Below are positions 27,135-35,922 of a stretch of 64,000 bases of DNA, in pieces (position 1 is the stretch's first letter; each line of letters opens with the position of its first letter). The translations under genes were made by a program, and so were the position numbers. This DNA is from Bacillaceae bacterium OF18-1A (GTDB taxonomy: Bacteria > Bacillota > Bacilli > Bacillales > Bacillaceae_G). The stretch is taken from the NCBI GenBank assembly GCA_027694045.1, contig JAQEWB010000002.1:1-64000 (forward strand), in the 5' to 3' direction. Below the pieces are notes generated by a model. That model did not search any database. It was not told where the DNA came from and saw only the letters and a program-made list of their open reading frames with translations.

Positions 27135-27233
27135 TTAACGAATTACTTTCATATTTACATAACCAACAAAAAGCGCTATTGCTGCTATTAAAAAGAAAGA
27201 TATAATGAGCATCCACTTATATTTCACTTTCAT
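27135..27233 (-). CDS. 32-residue single-pass membrane protein
   Basis: A short frame MKVKYKWMLIISFFLIAAIA continuing LFVGYVNMKVIR. It has a basic N-terminus, one strong transmembrane helix and a short tail. Its ATG lies inside the last codons of the 135-residue upstream gene, with GAAGG 4-8 nt before it, so translation is probably coupled. No family recognised. Confidence 0.55.
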   Translation of the reverse strand: MKVKYKWMLIISFFLIAAIALFVGYVNMKVIR

Positions 27234-27624
27234 TTCCTTCACCTACTGCAGCCATATCCACCAAAAAGCATCTCTCAATCTCTTTCTCATCAAAATGAAG
27301 AACAACAATTAACCCCACATATAAAGAAACTAAATTCAAAAACCATTCCCCTTTATCATCTTTCTTAGCTAAACATTTAAATATCTCTTGAAATTGCATG
27401 CGCTCATCAGAAGCAACAACCGGACGTACACCAAAATATTTCAATACGAAATGTAAATCCAGTTGCATAGATAATGATAAAATATATTTTAATAGCTCCG
27501 TATACCCTGTAACATCTTTTTGGCTATACAACTTTACAAGTTTCTGATGTAAATTAGGAATCGATAATGTTACATCATTCTTTTTTGATACTTCTACCAT
27601 TTCAATCATCTTTTTCATATCCAT
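27217..27624 (-). CDS. Hypothetical protein, 135 residues
   Basis: An all-helical, leucine-rich cytosolic protein (LLKYILSLSMQLDLHFVLKYF; EWFLNLVSLYVGLIVVL). I do not recognise a family. AGGAGG lies 9 nt before the ATG at 27624; an in-frame GTG at 27633 abuts the Shine-Dalgarno. It follows the 74-residue gene by 41 nt and overlaps the 32-residue membrane frame. Position after an Mrp ATPase and Mo-enzyme genes hints at a chaperone-like role, but that is a guess. Confidence 0.65.
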   Translation of the reverse strand: MDMKKMIEMVEVSKKNDVTLSIPNLHQKLVKLYSQKDVTGYTELLKYILSLSMQLDLHFVLKYFGVRPVVASDERMQFQEIFKCLAKKDDKGEWFLNLVSLYVGLIVVLHFDEKEIERCFLVDMAAVGEGNESEI

Positions 27625-27665
27625 TACATTCACCCTCCTGAAAAAGGTCCACAGCCAAAGAGTCT

Positions 27666-27890
27666 TTAACTCATAATCAGCAATAATTGCGCGTTTCTTG
27701 TCTCTTGTTCTTCTTCACTGACTAAATCATATTTTTTTAGAAGATGAAAAATATCATTTAATGTTTTCTGTAAATGATTATCTTGCAAAAAAACTTTTAA
27801 ATCTTTAAATATTGCTTCCGGTACAAAGCCCTTCTGACTTTCAAGCTTATGCACCACATCTTCAATAGAATGATCAATGTTACATACCAT
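27666..27890 (-). CDS. Hypothetical protein, 74 residues
   Basis: A small, soluble, helical protein (MVCNIDHSIEDVVHKLESQK). AGGAGG lies 8 nt upstream. It starts 14 nt after the Mrp ATPase stop, so the two are co-transcribed. No domain recognised. Confidence 0.7.
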   Translation of the reverse strand: MVCNIDHSIEDVVHKLESQKGFVPEAIFKDLKVFLQDNHLQKTLNDIFHLLKKYDLVSEEEQETRNAQLLLIMS

Positions 27891-27904
27891 AAAAAATTCC
27901 TCCT

Positions 27905-28954
27905 CTATCCTCTATGAATAATATCCTCTGCTAATGATGTAAATACTTCTCCAACAATAGAATCTTCATCATATACAGATGAACCATTATTTTCTTCACG
28001 TTTTGCAAAAGGTATTTTGGCAATTACCTCTGTTTGTAATTGTTCTGCGAGCATTTCGCCGCCACCTTTTCCGAAAAGATAATTTTTCGTTCCATCTTGT
28101 TCTTCATAATAAGCCATATTTTCCACTATACCCAAAATCTCATGTTTCGTATGTTTTGCCATCACACCTACTCTTGAAGCTACGAATGAAGCTACATTGT
28201 GTGGCGTCGTAACGATAATTTCTTTCGCTTGTGGAATCATCGCTGCAACATCAATAGCAACATCCCCTGTACCAGGTGGTAAATCAAGTAGTAAATAATC
28301 TAATTCTCCCCAATGCGTATTCGCAAGGAAATTTTGAATCCATTTATTCAACATCGGACCGCGCCACATGACAGGGTTATTGCCTTCTGTAAAGAACCCC
28401 ATCGACATAATTTTAACACCGTGACTAACGACCGGAATTGCTGTTTGATCAATCATCGTTGGTTTTTGATTCGTTTCCATCATAGCTGGAATGCTAAATC
28501 CATATATATCCGCATCTAAAATTCCAACCTTTTTTCCCATCCGCGCTAAAGCAGTCGCAAGATTAATTGTTATCGTTGATTTTCCGACTCCGCCTTTTCC
28601 GCTCGTTATCGTAATAAACTGTACACCTGAATCAGGACGAAGCATACTCGGCATACCTGTTTCTGTTCTACTATTTTTCTTTAGTTTCTCTGTTAGTGCA
28701 GCTCGCTCTTCTTGTGTCATAGAACCAAATGTTAAATCCACTTTAGAAGCACCAATTGCGCGAAGGGACTCCTCAACATCTTGTTGAATTTTCGCCTTTA
28801 ACGGACAACCTTGAATTGTTAACACTACTTCCAGTTTAACCTCTGTCCCACTAAGTTGTATATTTCGAACCATATTTAATTCTACAACACTTTTGTGTAA
28901 CTCCGGATCCTCAACATGTTTTAAAGCATTCATAATTTGTTCATGAGTAAGCAT
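27905..28954 (-). CDS. Mrp/NBP35-family P-loop ATPase (ApbC/SalA type)
   Basis: A 349-residue cytosolic Fe-S cluster carrier-type ATPase. Residues 1-85 are a MIP18/DUF59 domain (HVEDPELHKSVVELNMV). The deviant Walker A is TSGKGGVGKST near 112, with switch motifs DADIYGFSIP and LLLDLPPGTGD. I see no C-terminal CxxC that some Mrp proteins use for cluster binding. B. subtilis SalA belongs here and regulates scoC, so a regulatory role is possible; placement beside an Fe-S molybdoenzyme cluster favours cluster loading (inference). The ATG at 28954 has GGGAAGG 9 nt upstream. Confidence 0.82.
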   Translation of the reverse strand: MLTHEQIMNALKHVEDPELHKSVVELNMVRNIQLSGTEVKLEVVLTIQGCPLKAKIQQDVEESLRAIGASKVDLTFGSMTQEERAALTEKLKKNSRTETGMPSMLRPDSGVQFITITSGKGGVGKSTITINLATALARMGKKVGILDADIYGFSIPAMMETNQKPTMIDQTAIPVVSHGVKIMSMGFFTEGNNPVMWRGPMLNKWIQNFLANTHWGELDYLLLDLPPGTGDVAIDVAAMIPQAKEIIVTTPHNVASFVASRVGVMAKHTKHEILGIVENMAYYEEQDGTKNYLFGKGGGEMLAEQLQTEVIAKIPFAKREENNGSSVYDEDSIVGEVFTSLAEDIIHRG

Positions 28955-29092
28955 AGAACTCATCCTTCCCGTCTTCTTAACTTATTTATAACATCATGTC
29001 CCAATTCGTTTTTTTGTAATACATTCATTACACTATTTTTCAAACACATGAAACATAGTTTCATGATTCATCGATACTACCTCGTAAATGGA

Positions 29093-29329
29093 TTAACCCC
29101 CACTAACAGGTGGAATGAATGCAACTACATCTCCAGCTTTTATCGTGTCTGCATTCGTTACGAACTCTTCATTAACCGCAACCATTACTGTATCCAAAGA
29201 TTGCAGATGGTAGCTTTCTTTCAACCATTCTTTTAATTGCTGAACAGTCATTTCTTGTTTTTCTAAAATTACTAGTCGTTCTGACCCGACTTCCTCACGC
29301 AAATTTGCAAATAGTAAAATTGTAATCAT
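29093..29329 (-). CDS. moaD: Molybdopterin synthase sulfur carrier MoaD
   Basis: A 78-residue ubiquitin-fold protein ending in the required diglycine (IPPVSGG). Its C-terminus is adenylated by MoeB, thiocarboxylated and used by MoaE to put dithiolene sulfur into precursor Z. It begins 3 nt after moaE, and the two proteins form the synthase. Confidence 0.92.
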   Translation of the reverse strand: MITILLFANLREEVGSERLVILEKQEMTVQQLKEWLKESYHLQSLDTVMVAVNEEFVTNADTIKAGDVVAFIPPVSGG

Positions 29330-29332
29330 TTC

Positions 29333-29797
29333 TCATTCTTCTTTCTTTGGCTTTCCTTCTGGATATGGTGTATTTTCAAGTTGATCTCCAATCCACATCG
29401 TTCCATCTTCCCAAAATTCTTTTTTCCAAATTGGAACGATTCTCTTTATACGCTCAATTGCGTATTCATTCGCTTCGTACGCAACTTTACGATGCGGTGA
29501 TGATACCGCAATAACAACAGCAACATCCATTATCTCTAGCCGTCCTACTCGATGTGTAATTGCTACGTTTGCGTCCGGCCATTTCTCTTTCATTTCTTCA
29601 CCGATTCTCGTAAGCTGTTTTACTGCCATCGGTTTATATGCCTCGTACTCTAAATGTAATGTTCGTTTTCCTTTCGTTAATTCTCTCACAGTGCCAATAA
29701 ACGTTGTAATCGCACCTGCTTCTCTTCTTGCCACTTTATTCGTAACTTCCTCAATCACAATCTGTGTATCTATAATTTCAAATCGTTCTTGTCCCAC
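29333..29797 (-). CDS. moaE: Molybdopterin synthase catalytic subunit MoaE
   Basis: A 154-residue subunit that converts cyclic pyranopterin monophosphate to molybdopterin. Conserved RVGRLEIMDVAVVIAVSSPHR and the catalytic-lysine segment IVPIWKKEFWEDG are present. I choose the GTG at 29795-29797 with AAGGGG 8 nt upstream, overlapping the moeA 3' end by 20 nt; a GTG at 29806 abuts the Shine-Dalgarno. Confidence 0.9.
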   Translation of the reverse strand: MGQERFEIIDTQIVIEEVTNKVARREAGAITTFIGTVRELTKGKRTLHLEYEAYKPMAVKQLTRIGEEMKEKWPDANVAITHRVGRLEIMDVAVVIAVSSPHRKVAYEANEYAIERIKRIVPIWKKEFWEDGTMWIGDQLENTPYPEGKPKKEE

Positions 29798-31085
29798 TAG
29801 AATCACCCCTTACTTTACGAAATGTCCAAGGCCACTCACTACCTTCGTTATCTTCTAATAAGAGAACATCTACGAACATACCTCTTTGATAACCTCTCGT
29901 ACCACCTGGAAGTACAATGAATATATTTGTCTCTGCAAGTGAGGAAACCGAGCTAGATTTATCAAACCCTGCTGGATAAGCAATTAATTGTCCCTCATCA
30001 TATTGCAGTTTCGCTCGTACAAATCTTGTAAATGGATTCGGTTTCGGAAAATTTTCTCCTAGTAACGCTCGTTCTTTTTTTAAATGAGCTTTTTTATTAA
30101 ACATATATTTACGAATACACGGCCTTACAAATAACTCAAAGCCTACGTAACAAGCAGATGGATTTCCTGATAAACCAAATAATAACTTACCATTCAATTG
30201 TGCCACAGTCGTAACACTTCCTGGCCGCATTGCAACTTTATTAAAAAGAACGGATGCCCCTAACTTTTCATAAATAGCTGGCAAATAATCATAATCCCCT
30301 ACTGATACACCACCTGTTGTAATTAGCATATCTACTTTACTTAACGCTTCTTTCACAGCCATGAAACATGTATCAAAGTCATCACTAAACTTACCAAAAT
30401 ATTTTACTCTTCCTCCCACTCGGCGAATTTGAGAAAGTATCATATACGTATTACTGTTTCGAATTTTCCCAGGCTGGAGTGACTCATTCACATCTAGTAA
30501 TTCACTACCAGTCGCTAATACTCCAATTACAGGCTTTCTCGCAACTGGTACTTCACTATAACCGAACGTAGCAAGAAGAGCTGAAATCCCTGGGTGAATG
30601 TAGGTTCCTTTACGAGCCAGAATTGTTCCTTTACGAGCATCCTCACCTTGGAGAGAAATATTATCACCTGTTTTGAATGAGCGTTTCACCTCCATATAGT
30701 CTTTTCCACCATCTTTATATTGGCGTGTTAGTTCTAGCATAACAACCGCATCACATCCTTTCGGAATTTGCGCTCCTGTCATAATTCGAACGGCTTGCAA
30801 CGGGCCGACTTCTTCATGAAATATCGATCCTGCTCCAATTTCTCCAACTACTTCAAATGCAATTGGTGTTTCCTGATTTGCTAAAGTAGTATCTTCCGCT
30901 CTAATAGCAAATCCATCATATGGAGATCGATTAAATGAAGGCACATCGTGATCAGCTACTAAATCAGCCGATAGTATACGTCCGTATGCCAACTCCAAAG
31001 GTACTAATTCCTTCAAGCCATTATTAGCAAACTCCATCACTTTACAAACGGCTTCTTCAACTGTAATTGGCACTCTTCTTTCCAT
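29778..31085 (-). CDS. moeA: Molybdopterin molybdenumtransferase MoeA
   Basis: A 435-residue enzyme that inserts molybdate into adenylylated molybdopterin. Visible motifs are DVPSFNRSPYDGFAIRA near the N-terminus, MTGAQIPKGCDAVV, GVLATGSEL, TTGGVSVGDYDYL and LFGLSGNPSACYV. Length is slightly above the usual 400-410. I use the ATG at 31085 with AAAGGA 9 nt upstream; the TTG at 31094 abuts it. 18 nt after moeB. Confidence 0.92.
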   Translation of the reverse strand: MERRVPITVEEAVCKVMEFANNGLKELVPLELAYGRILSADLVADHDVPSFNRSPYDGFAIRAEDTTLANQETPIAFEVVGEIGAGSIFHEEVGPLQAVRIMTGAQIPKGCDAVVMLELTRQYKDGGKDYMEVKRSFKTGDNISLQGEDARKGTILARKGTYIHPGISALLATFGYSEVPVARKPVIGVLATGSELLDVNESLQPGKIRNSNTYMILSQIRRVGGRVKYFGKFSDDFDTCFMAVKEALSKVDMLITTGGVSVGDYDYLPAIYEKLGASVLFNKVAMRPGSVTTVAQLNGKLLFGLSGNPSACYVGFELFVRPCIRKYMFNKKAHLKKERALLGENFPKPNPFTRFVRAKLQYDEGQLIAYPAGFDKSSSVSSLAETNIFIVLPGGTRGYQRGMFVDVLLLEDNEGSEWPWTFRKVRGDSSGTRTI

Positions 31086-31103
31086 GATTGACAATCCTTT
31101 CTA

Positions 31104-32120
31104 TTAACCAAATAAGCGATAATATAGTTGTTTCGCTTTCGTAATTTCATGTGTTCCATGAATGAAAACACGGCCATCTTGAAAAATTACGACACGATAA
31201 TCATCTAATTCGCAAGATAGTAAATACGGATTCCGCTCTACTTTCCCAAGCTTTTTTAATACTTTTTCTATATCATCAAAGTTGTACTGTCTATTATCTA
31301 CCGATCTAATTTGAACTGTATTTCTTCCGCATAAAACGGCTATTTTCGTTTGTTTTTCATAGGATAAATAAGGATAAGTTCGGTTCAAACCACATGACGG
31401 ACAATCGTCTGTTTTTATTTTTCCTAGTTTAATAAAATGATGTTGATTATTCCATATATCAAACATGAAAAAATTCTTTCTAATTGCCGCAAAGTCTTCT
31501 ACTAAAATTTTGAGTGCTTCAGCCACTTGATACGCCGCAACAAATTGAACTGCCGGACTAATAATCCCAGCAGTATCACACGTTATACCCGTAAAAGGAA
31601 AATCTTTCAGTACACAATGTAAACATGGCGTCTTTTGCGAGATAATCGTATAACTCATACCATATGATCCAACACAAGACCCATATATCCACGGAATATT
31701 ATGTTTTTGTGATAAATCATTTATTATAAATCGGATATCGAAATTATCTGTTGCATCAATTATTACATCGACATTTTCTAATAAATGCTCCATATTTTCT
31801 GCATTTGCATCCATTACGAACGCATCTATTTGTACTTCAGAATTAATTTGTTCCAATCGATTTTTAGCAGCAATTGCCTTTGGAATCTTCTCGTTCACAT
31901 CTTGTTCAGAATAAAGTTGTTGCCGTTGTAAATTACTCCATTCTACATAATCCCGATCAATAATGGTCAACTTCCCAACCCCTGCACGCACAAGACTTTC
32001 TGCACTTGCACTTCCTAATGCGCCTACCCCTACAATTAACACTTGTTTATTCTGGATCTTCTCTTGTCCTTTACTTCCAATTGGTTTGAACAACTGTTGC
32101 CGTGAATAACGTTCCTCCAT
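31104..32120 (-). CDS. moeB: MoeB/ThiF-type adenylyltransferase
   Basis: A 338-residue E1-like enzyme that adenylates the MoaD C-terminus. The nucleotide loop is GVGALGSASAESLVRAGVG near residue 30, DRDYVEWSNLQRQ follows, and ATDNFDIR near 125 is conserved. Zn cysteines are in CLHCVL and CPSCG. A C-terminal extension of about 90 residues is weakly conserved. Context of moeA-moaE-moaD makes MoeB the best call over ThiF. RBS AAGGAAGGG precedes the ATG. Confidence 0.88.
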   Translation of the reverse strand: MEERYSRQQLFKPIGSKGQEKIQNKQVLIVGVGALGSASAESLVRAGVGKLTIIDRDYVEWSNLQRQQLYSEQDVNEKIPKAIAAKNRLEQINSEVQIDAFVMDANAENMEHLLENVDVIIDATDNFDIRFIINDLSQKHNIPWIYGSCVGSYGMSYTIISQKTPCLHCVLKDFPFTGITCDTAGIISPAVQFVAAYQVAEALKILVEDFAAIRKNFFMFDIWNNQHHFIKLGKIKTDDCPSCGLNRTYPYLSYEKQTKIAVLCGRNTVQIRSVDNRQYNFDDIEKVLKKLGKVERNPYLLSCELDDYRVVIFQDGRVFIHGTHEITKAKQLYYRLFG

Positions 32121-32144
32121 TTCATACCCTTCCTTTCAAGCAAT

Positions 32145-32924
32145 CTATTTCACATTAGAATCTCGTTTTTGATAACAAGCAAAGTAAGCAAATCCTACAA
32201 ATCCAGCTCCTCCAATTACATTTCCGATAAAAACAGGAACAAAGTTTTTAGCAAGGTCCATCCACGTCAAATGTCCCGCAAAAATAACTGCTGAAATGAC
32301 AAACATATTTGCTACTACTTGCTGAAACCCAATCACAACAAATGCCATAATTGGAATCCATATTCCGATTATCTTTCCAACGAAATCGCTCGTTCCATAA
32401 GCAAGCCAGATTGCGAGACAAACGAGCCAATTACAACCAATCGCTAAAATTAAAGTTCTCTCAAATGATTCATGTAGCTTTCCTTCCGCTATCGCTAACG
32501 TTTTATTTAAATATGCCCCCTCTGTTAATCCTCCAAGGTGTCCAAAACAATATGCAACGAAAATAGCTCCTATAAAATTCATAAAAGTAATCCAAACCCA
32601 ATTATTTAGTACATTTGCCAATGAGATTTTCTTTGCATATAGTGCCATAGACAATGACATCATATTTCCTGTAATTAATTCTCCTCCTGCTAATACTACG
32701 AGCATAAGCCCGACAGGAAACACCGCTCCTCCTAACACATTCACTAAGCCGCCCCAATGTTCAGGTAAATTACCTAAAACTCGAATGTTAAGTAAAAATC
32801 CTAATGAAATGAACGCTCCTCCTAAAAAACCGAGAATAAGCATTGCTGGCAAGGTCTGCCTAACTTTTTGGACACCGGCCTCAATTACAAGCTCAGCAAT
32901 TTGTTCCGGTTTATGAAATGCCAT
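32145..32924 (-). CDS. Formate/nitrite channel (FNT family)
   Basis: A 259-residue membrane protein with six helices and two re-entrant loops, as in FocA/NirC. Diagnostic segments are GFLGGAFISLGF, GLMLVVLAGGELITGNMMS and NWLVCLAIWLAYG. Such pentameric channels conduct formate, nitrite or hydrosulfide. Location inside the fdhF/Moco block favours formate. The ATG at 32924 has GGAGG 8 nt upstream; the frame reaching 32966 runs into the leader hairpin. A terminator-like hairpin sits directly before the RBS. Confidence 0.87.
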   Translation of the reverse strand: MAFHKPEQIAELVIEAGVQKVRQTLPAMLILGFLGGAFISLGFLLNIRVLGNLPEHWGGLVNVLGGAVFPVGLMLVVLAGGELITGNMMSLSMALYAKKISLANVLNNWVWITFMNFIGAIFVAYCFGHLGGLTEGAYLNKTLAIAEGKLHESFERTLILAIGCNWLVCLAIWLAYGTSDFVGKIIGIWIPIMAFVVIGFQQVVANMFVISAVIFAGHLTWMDLAKNFVPVFIGNVIGGAGFVGFAYFACYQKRDSNVK

Positions 32925-32949
32925 TACCAATTCCTCCATTTTCTCCAAA

Positions 32950-33003
32950 TAAAAAAGCAGCTTCAAAAAACCTCTTCAACAGAAAGGTTTTTGAATGCTG
33001 CTT
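32950..33003 (-). promoter_or_regulatory. Candidate attenuator in the FNT leader
   Basis: On the minus strand, arms AAGCAGC/GCTGCTT and CAAAAACCT/AGGTTTTTTG form a long hairpin followed by seven T residues, ending about 13 nt before the GGAGG of the FNT gene. A preceding small hairpin TCTCTG/CAGAGA lies at 33008-33030. The hairpin is 122 nt past the moaA stop, so it reads better as a leader attenuator than as a moaA terminator, though both roles are possible. Confidence 0.55.
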
Positions 33004-33124
33004 AATTTCTCTGCACACCTTTTACAGAGATATCAATCATCACTTTTACTATAAAATAGAAAATATACAAGCATTGCATATTTTCCATTTTGTATATGTT
33101 TTATCGTAACGTCACCTTTATATA

Positions 33125-34141
33125 TCAACCACCGATATGTGACATTTCAATTTTAGGCATCGTTTTTTTATTTGTATTACTTAAGCGTTCATCTGAATAA
33201 CGATCTTCTCGATTATTCCATATATCACGTACCACATCTGTAATTTCCTCATCTGTACGTTCAGAACGAAGTAATTCTCTCAAATCATTTCCTTTAGAAG
33301 CGAACAAACAAGTATACAATTTACCTTCTGCCGAAATACGAGCTCTCGTACATGATGAACAGAACGAATCTGTTACAGAGGAAATAATTCCGATTTCCTC
33401 ATCACTTCCAATATAACGATAGCGAGTAGCAACCTCACCTGAATAATTCGCCTCGATCCGTTCTAACGGCATCACTTTATGAATCGTATCTACTATTTCT
33501 TGTTTAGAAACGACCTCATTTAGTTCCCAACCGTTATAATTTCCCACGTCCATATATTCAATAAATCGGAGAATATGCTTATTTTCTTTAAAATACTCTG
33601 CCATCTGCAAAATATCTTGTTCATTTTTCCCTTTTTGAACGACCATGTTTATTTTAATTTTCATACCAACTTCAGCAGCAGCCTGTATGCCTTCAAGAAC
33701 TTTTTGTATTTTGCTTCTATTTCCATTTAAATAGAAAAAGCGTTCTTCATCTAAAGAATCTAAACTCACTGTTACACGTGATAATCCCGCCTTGTATAAA
33801 TCAGGAGCGAACTTTTTAAGTAGTGATCCATTTGTTGTTAAGCCAATATCCTCCACGCCATCTATTTTATGAAGGCGCTCGATAAGCTGCGGAAGACCTC
33901 TTCGAAGCAACGGCTCTCCACCTGTAATCCGCAACTTTCTTACACCTAAGGAAACGAAAATACGTGTTATCCTTTCAATCTCATCAAAAGATAAAATTTT
34001 ATCATTAGACAAAAACGAATAATCAGGACCAAATATTTCTTCTGGCATACAATATCGACAGCGAAAATTACAGCGATCAGTAACTGAAATACGTAAATCC
34101 TTTAACGGACGGTGCAATTTGTCTAATGTAACTGATTTCAT
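33125..34141 (-). CDS. moaA: GTP 3',8-cyclase MoaA
   Basis: A 338-residue radical-SAM enzyme that makes the first intermediate of molybdenum cofactor from GTP together with MoaC. The SAM cluster motif is CNFRCRYC (residues 24-31). The C-terminal cluster cysteines are in [10 protein letters not shown] and LYTCLF, and the tail ends in HIGG, the GG that MoaA needs. The ATG at 34141 has GAGG 8 nt upstream; the ATG at 34147 is too close. No moaC is seen in this block. Confidence 0.93.
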   Translation of the reverse strand: MKSVTLDKLHRPLKDLRISVTDRCNFRCRYCMPEEIFGPDYSFLSNDKILSFDEIERITRIFVSLGVRKLRITGGEPLLRRGLPQLIERLHKIDGVEDIGLTTNGSLLKKFAPDLYKAGLSRVTVSLDSLDEERFFYLNGNRSKIQKVLEGIQAAAEVGMKIKINMVVQKGKNEQDILQMAEYFKENKHILRFIEYMDVGNYNGWELNEVVSKQEIVDTIHKVMPLERIEANYSGEVATRYRYIGSDEEIGIISSVTDSFCSSCTRARISAEGKLYTCLFASKGNDLRELLRSERTDEEITDVVRDIWNNREDRYSDERLSNTNKKTMPKIEMSHIGG

Positions 34142-34161
34142 CTTCATTGCCTCACTTTTAC

Positions 34162-34959
34162 TTATTTTATATTTAAAACACGCTCTGGATGCGTATACAC
34201 ATTTAAAGACCCGTTACGAATAAATCCTATTGTAGTAATACCTAATTCTTCTGCTAACTGCAACGCTAACTCTGTTGGTGCTGATTTTGACAGTATAATT
34301 TCACAGCCAATCTTTGCAACTTTCAATAATATTTCCGAAGAAATACGACCACTAAAAACAATAATTTTATCTTTTATCGAAATATTGTTTTTTAAACAAT
34401 AACCATAAATTTTATCTAATGCATTATGCCTACCAATATCCATTCGACTTAAAATAATGCCAGTTACATCGCATAAAGCTGCATTGTGAACTCCACCAGT
34501 ATGGCGAAATGTATCCGCCGATTGCTGCATTTCAGTCATTAACCGAAAACAATCCTCAGCAGCAACCTGTACATGTACACCATTCATTTTTTTTGCGCTT
34601 AATGCATCGTTTGCAAAAACAAATCCTTGTCTGCTCATACCACAACATGAAGTAATATAACGTTTATTTTGCATTTGTTCGTAATACGGGTTTGTTTTTG
34701 TCGTCGTTACATGTACAAACCCTTCTTTTTCCTGCACCCATATGTCATCAATATCCTCATACTTCCGAATGATCCCTTCAGATGCTAAGAAGCCTATTAC
34801 CATATCTTCTATATATTCTGGAGTACTAACCATTGTAACAAACTCCTGTCCGTTCATTTTAATCGTGACTGGAAACTCTGTTACAATGCTGTCCTCTATA
34901 TGTTTAAACGCTCCTTGTTCATAACGAAAAATTTCTCTTTCCACCTGTACCGGTTTCAC
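34162..34959 (-). CDS. fdhD: Formate dehydrogenase sulfurtransferase FdhD
   Basis: A 265-residue protein that transfers sulfur from a cysteine desulfurase to the Mo-bisPGD of formate dehydrogenases. The Cys-x-x-Cys-like sulfur relay is [10 protein letters not shown] near residue 99. Conserved TGGVHNAAL and [13 protein letters not shown] follow. Start is a GTG at 34957-34959 with AAGGA 9 nt upstream. It sits between DUF2294 and moaA. Confidence 0.92.
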   Translation of the reverse strand: MKPVQVEREIFRYEQGAFKHIEDSIVTEFPVTIKMNGQEFVTMVSTPEYIEDMVIGFLASEGIIRKYEDIDDIWVQEKEGFVHVTTTKTNPYYEQMQNKRYITSCCGMSRQGFVFANDALSAKKMNGVHVQVAAEDCFRLMTEMQQSADTFRHTGGVHNAALCDVTGIILSRMDIGRHNALDKIYGYCLKNNISIKDKIIVFSGRISSEILLKVAKIGCEIILSKSAPTELALQLAEELGITTIGFIRNGSLNVYTHPERVLNIK

Positions 34960-34975
34960 GATTAACGTCCTTCTC

Positions 34976-35320
34976 TCACGTTATATTTTTATCGAAAACA
35001 AACACAGAAACTGCGATATCTTCTTCCACTTTTATATCTGAAAATAGATTCACTAATTTCGCTCCAACAAGTTCCTCCAAATGTTCACGTGAATTCGCAG
35101 CGTAAACGTCTTGAATCATTTTCGTTCTAGCCATATGAACCATTTCGGCACCATCCATAGTACTTGAAATAAATTTTTCAGTAGGTGTCAAATTCCCATA
35201 AAGTGTTGCAATAGCCATATTTTCAGCAAACACTGTATGAATTCGTTCTGGTCCTTTTCCGAACAATTCTTTTCTAAGTTTTCGTAGCATATCATTAAAT
35301 TCATGCACTTTTTTCGACAT
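34976..35320 (-). CDS. DUF2294 protein
   Basis: A 114-residue soluble protein matching DUF2294 (ELFGKGPERIHTVFAENMAI; LVGAKLVNLFSDI). Members often lie beside formate dehydrogenase genes in bacilli; function unknown. The ATG at 35320 has GAGGGG 10 nt upstream. It begins the fdhD-moaA unit. Confidence 0.8.
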   Translation of the reverse strand: MSKKVHEFNDMLRKLRKELFGKGPERIHTVFAENMAIATLYGNLTPTEKFISSTMDGAEMVHMARTKMIQDVYAANSREHLEELVGAKLVNLFSDIKVEEDIAVSVFVFDKNIT

Positions 35321-35375
35321 ACAATCATACCCCTCAAAAATACTCATTTTACTTTACTATATATTTTACCAAAAT

Positions 35376-35411
35376 AACCCTTTCGCCCAAACTATTTTGG
35401 ACGAAAAGGTT
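35376..35411 (-). terminator. Terminator after fdhF-DUF1641
   Basis: Imperfect hairpin AACCCTTTCG/CGAAAAGGTT with inner CCAAA/TTTGG pairing, 14 nt beyond the DUF1641 stop. Confidence 0.65.
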
Positions 35412-35424
35412 AAATTTATAAAAT

Positions 35425-35907
35425 TTATTCGTCTTTTAATCCTTTACCCATACCTTGTAAGAAATGAAGACCAAATCCAATGGCACGATTAATATCTGGG
35501 TCTTTCAATACTTTCATAAGATCGAATACGCCTACTTTTTTATTACTTTGCAGATGTTCATTACCTGCGTCCAATCCTACTAATAAACTACCTATAAGCT
35601 TTTTCGTAAGTTCTGGGTCAAGTTCTGTTAAAGCCCCTGCAGCGCCCATCATATTATTAATTAAATTCGTAACGGGTTCACGAGTCACTTGACCAAGAAC
35701 AATCTTTGCGATTGGCTCTTTCGCTTTCAACATTGAATTTGCTGCTTCTAGCATTCCAATATCGTTCAATTCCCCTACAATATTAAACATTTGATTTAAT
35801 GCTTCTTCATTATTCGTTAGAAGTTCCTTTAAATCATCTAATTTTTGTTGTTTTATTTCTTCCTCAGTTCGTTCTTGTTTTTGAATCGTTTTAATAGGTG
35901 CAGCCAT
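35425..35907 (-). CDS. DUF1641 protein, FdhF partner (YrhD/YjgD-like)
   Basis: A 160-residue helical, soluble protein of DUF1641. B. subtilis yrhD and yjgD have the same place next to their fdhF-like genes. Conserved GELNDIGMLEAANSMLKA and the C-terminal GFGLHFLQGMGKGL are visible. It may be a small structural subunit of the enzyme. 15 nt after fdhF. Confidence 0.85.
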   Translation of the reverse strand: MAAPIKTIQKQERTEEEIKQQKLDDLKELLTNNEEALNQMFNIVGELNDIGMLEAANSMLKAKEPIAKIVLGQVTREPVTNLINNMMGAAGALTELDPELTKKLIGSLLVGLDAGNEHLQSNKKVGVFDLMKVLKDPDINRAIGFGLHFLQGMGKGLKDE

Positions 35908-35922
35908 GTCCTTTTTTCCTCC

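Noticed and set aside
32950..33030. Known Moco riboswitch in the FNT leader
   Set aside because: The conserved Moco RNA core was not recognisable; only two simple stems are seen.
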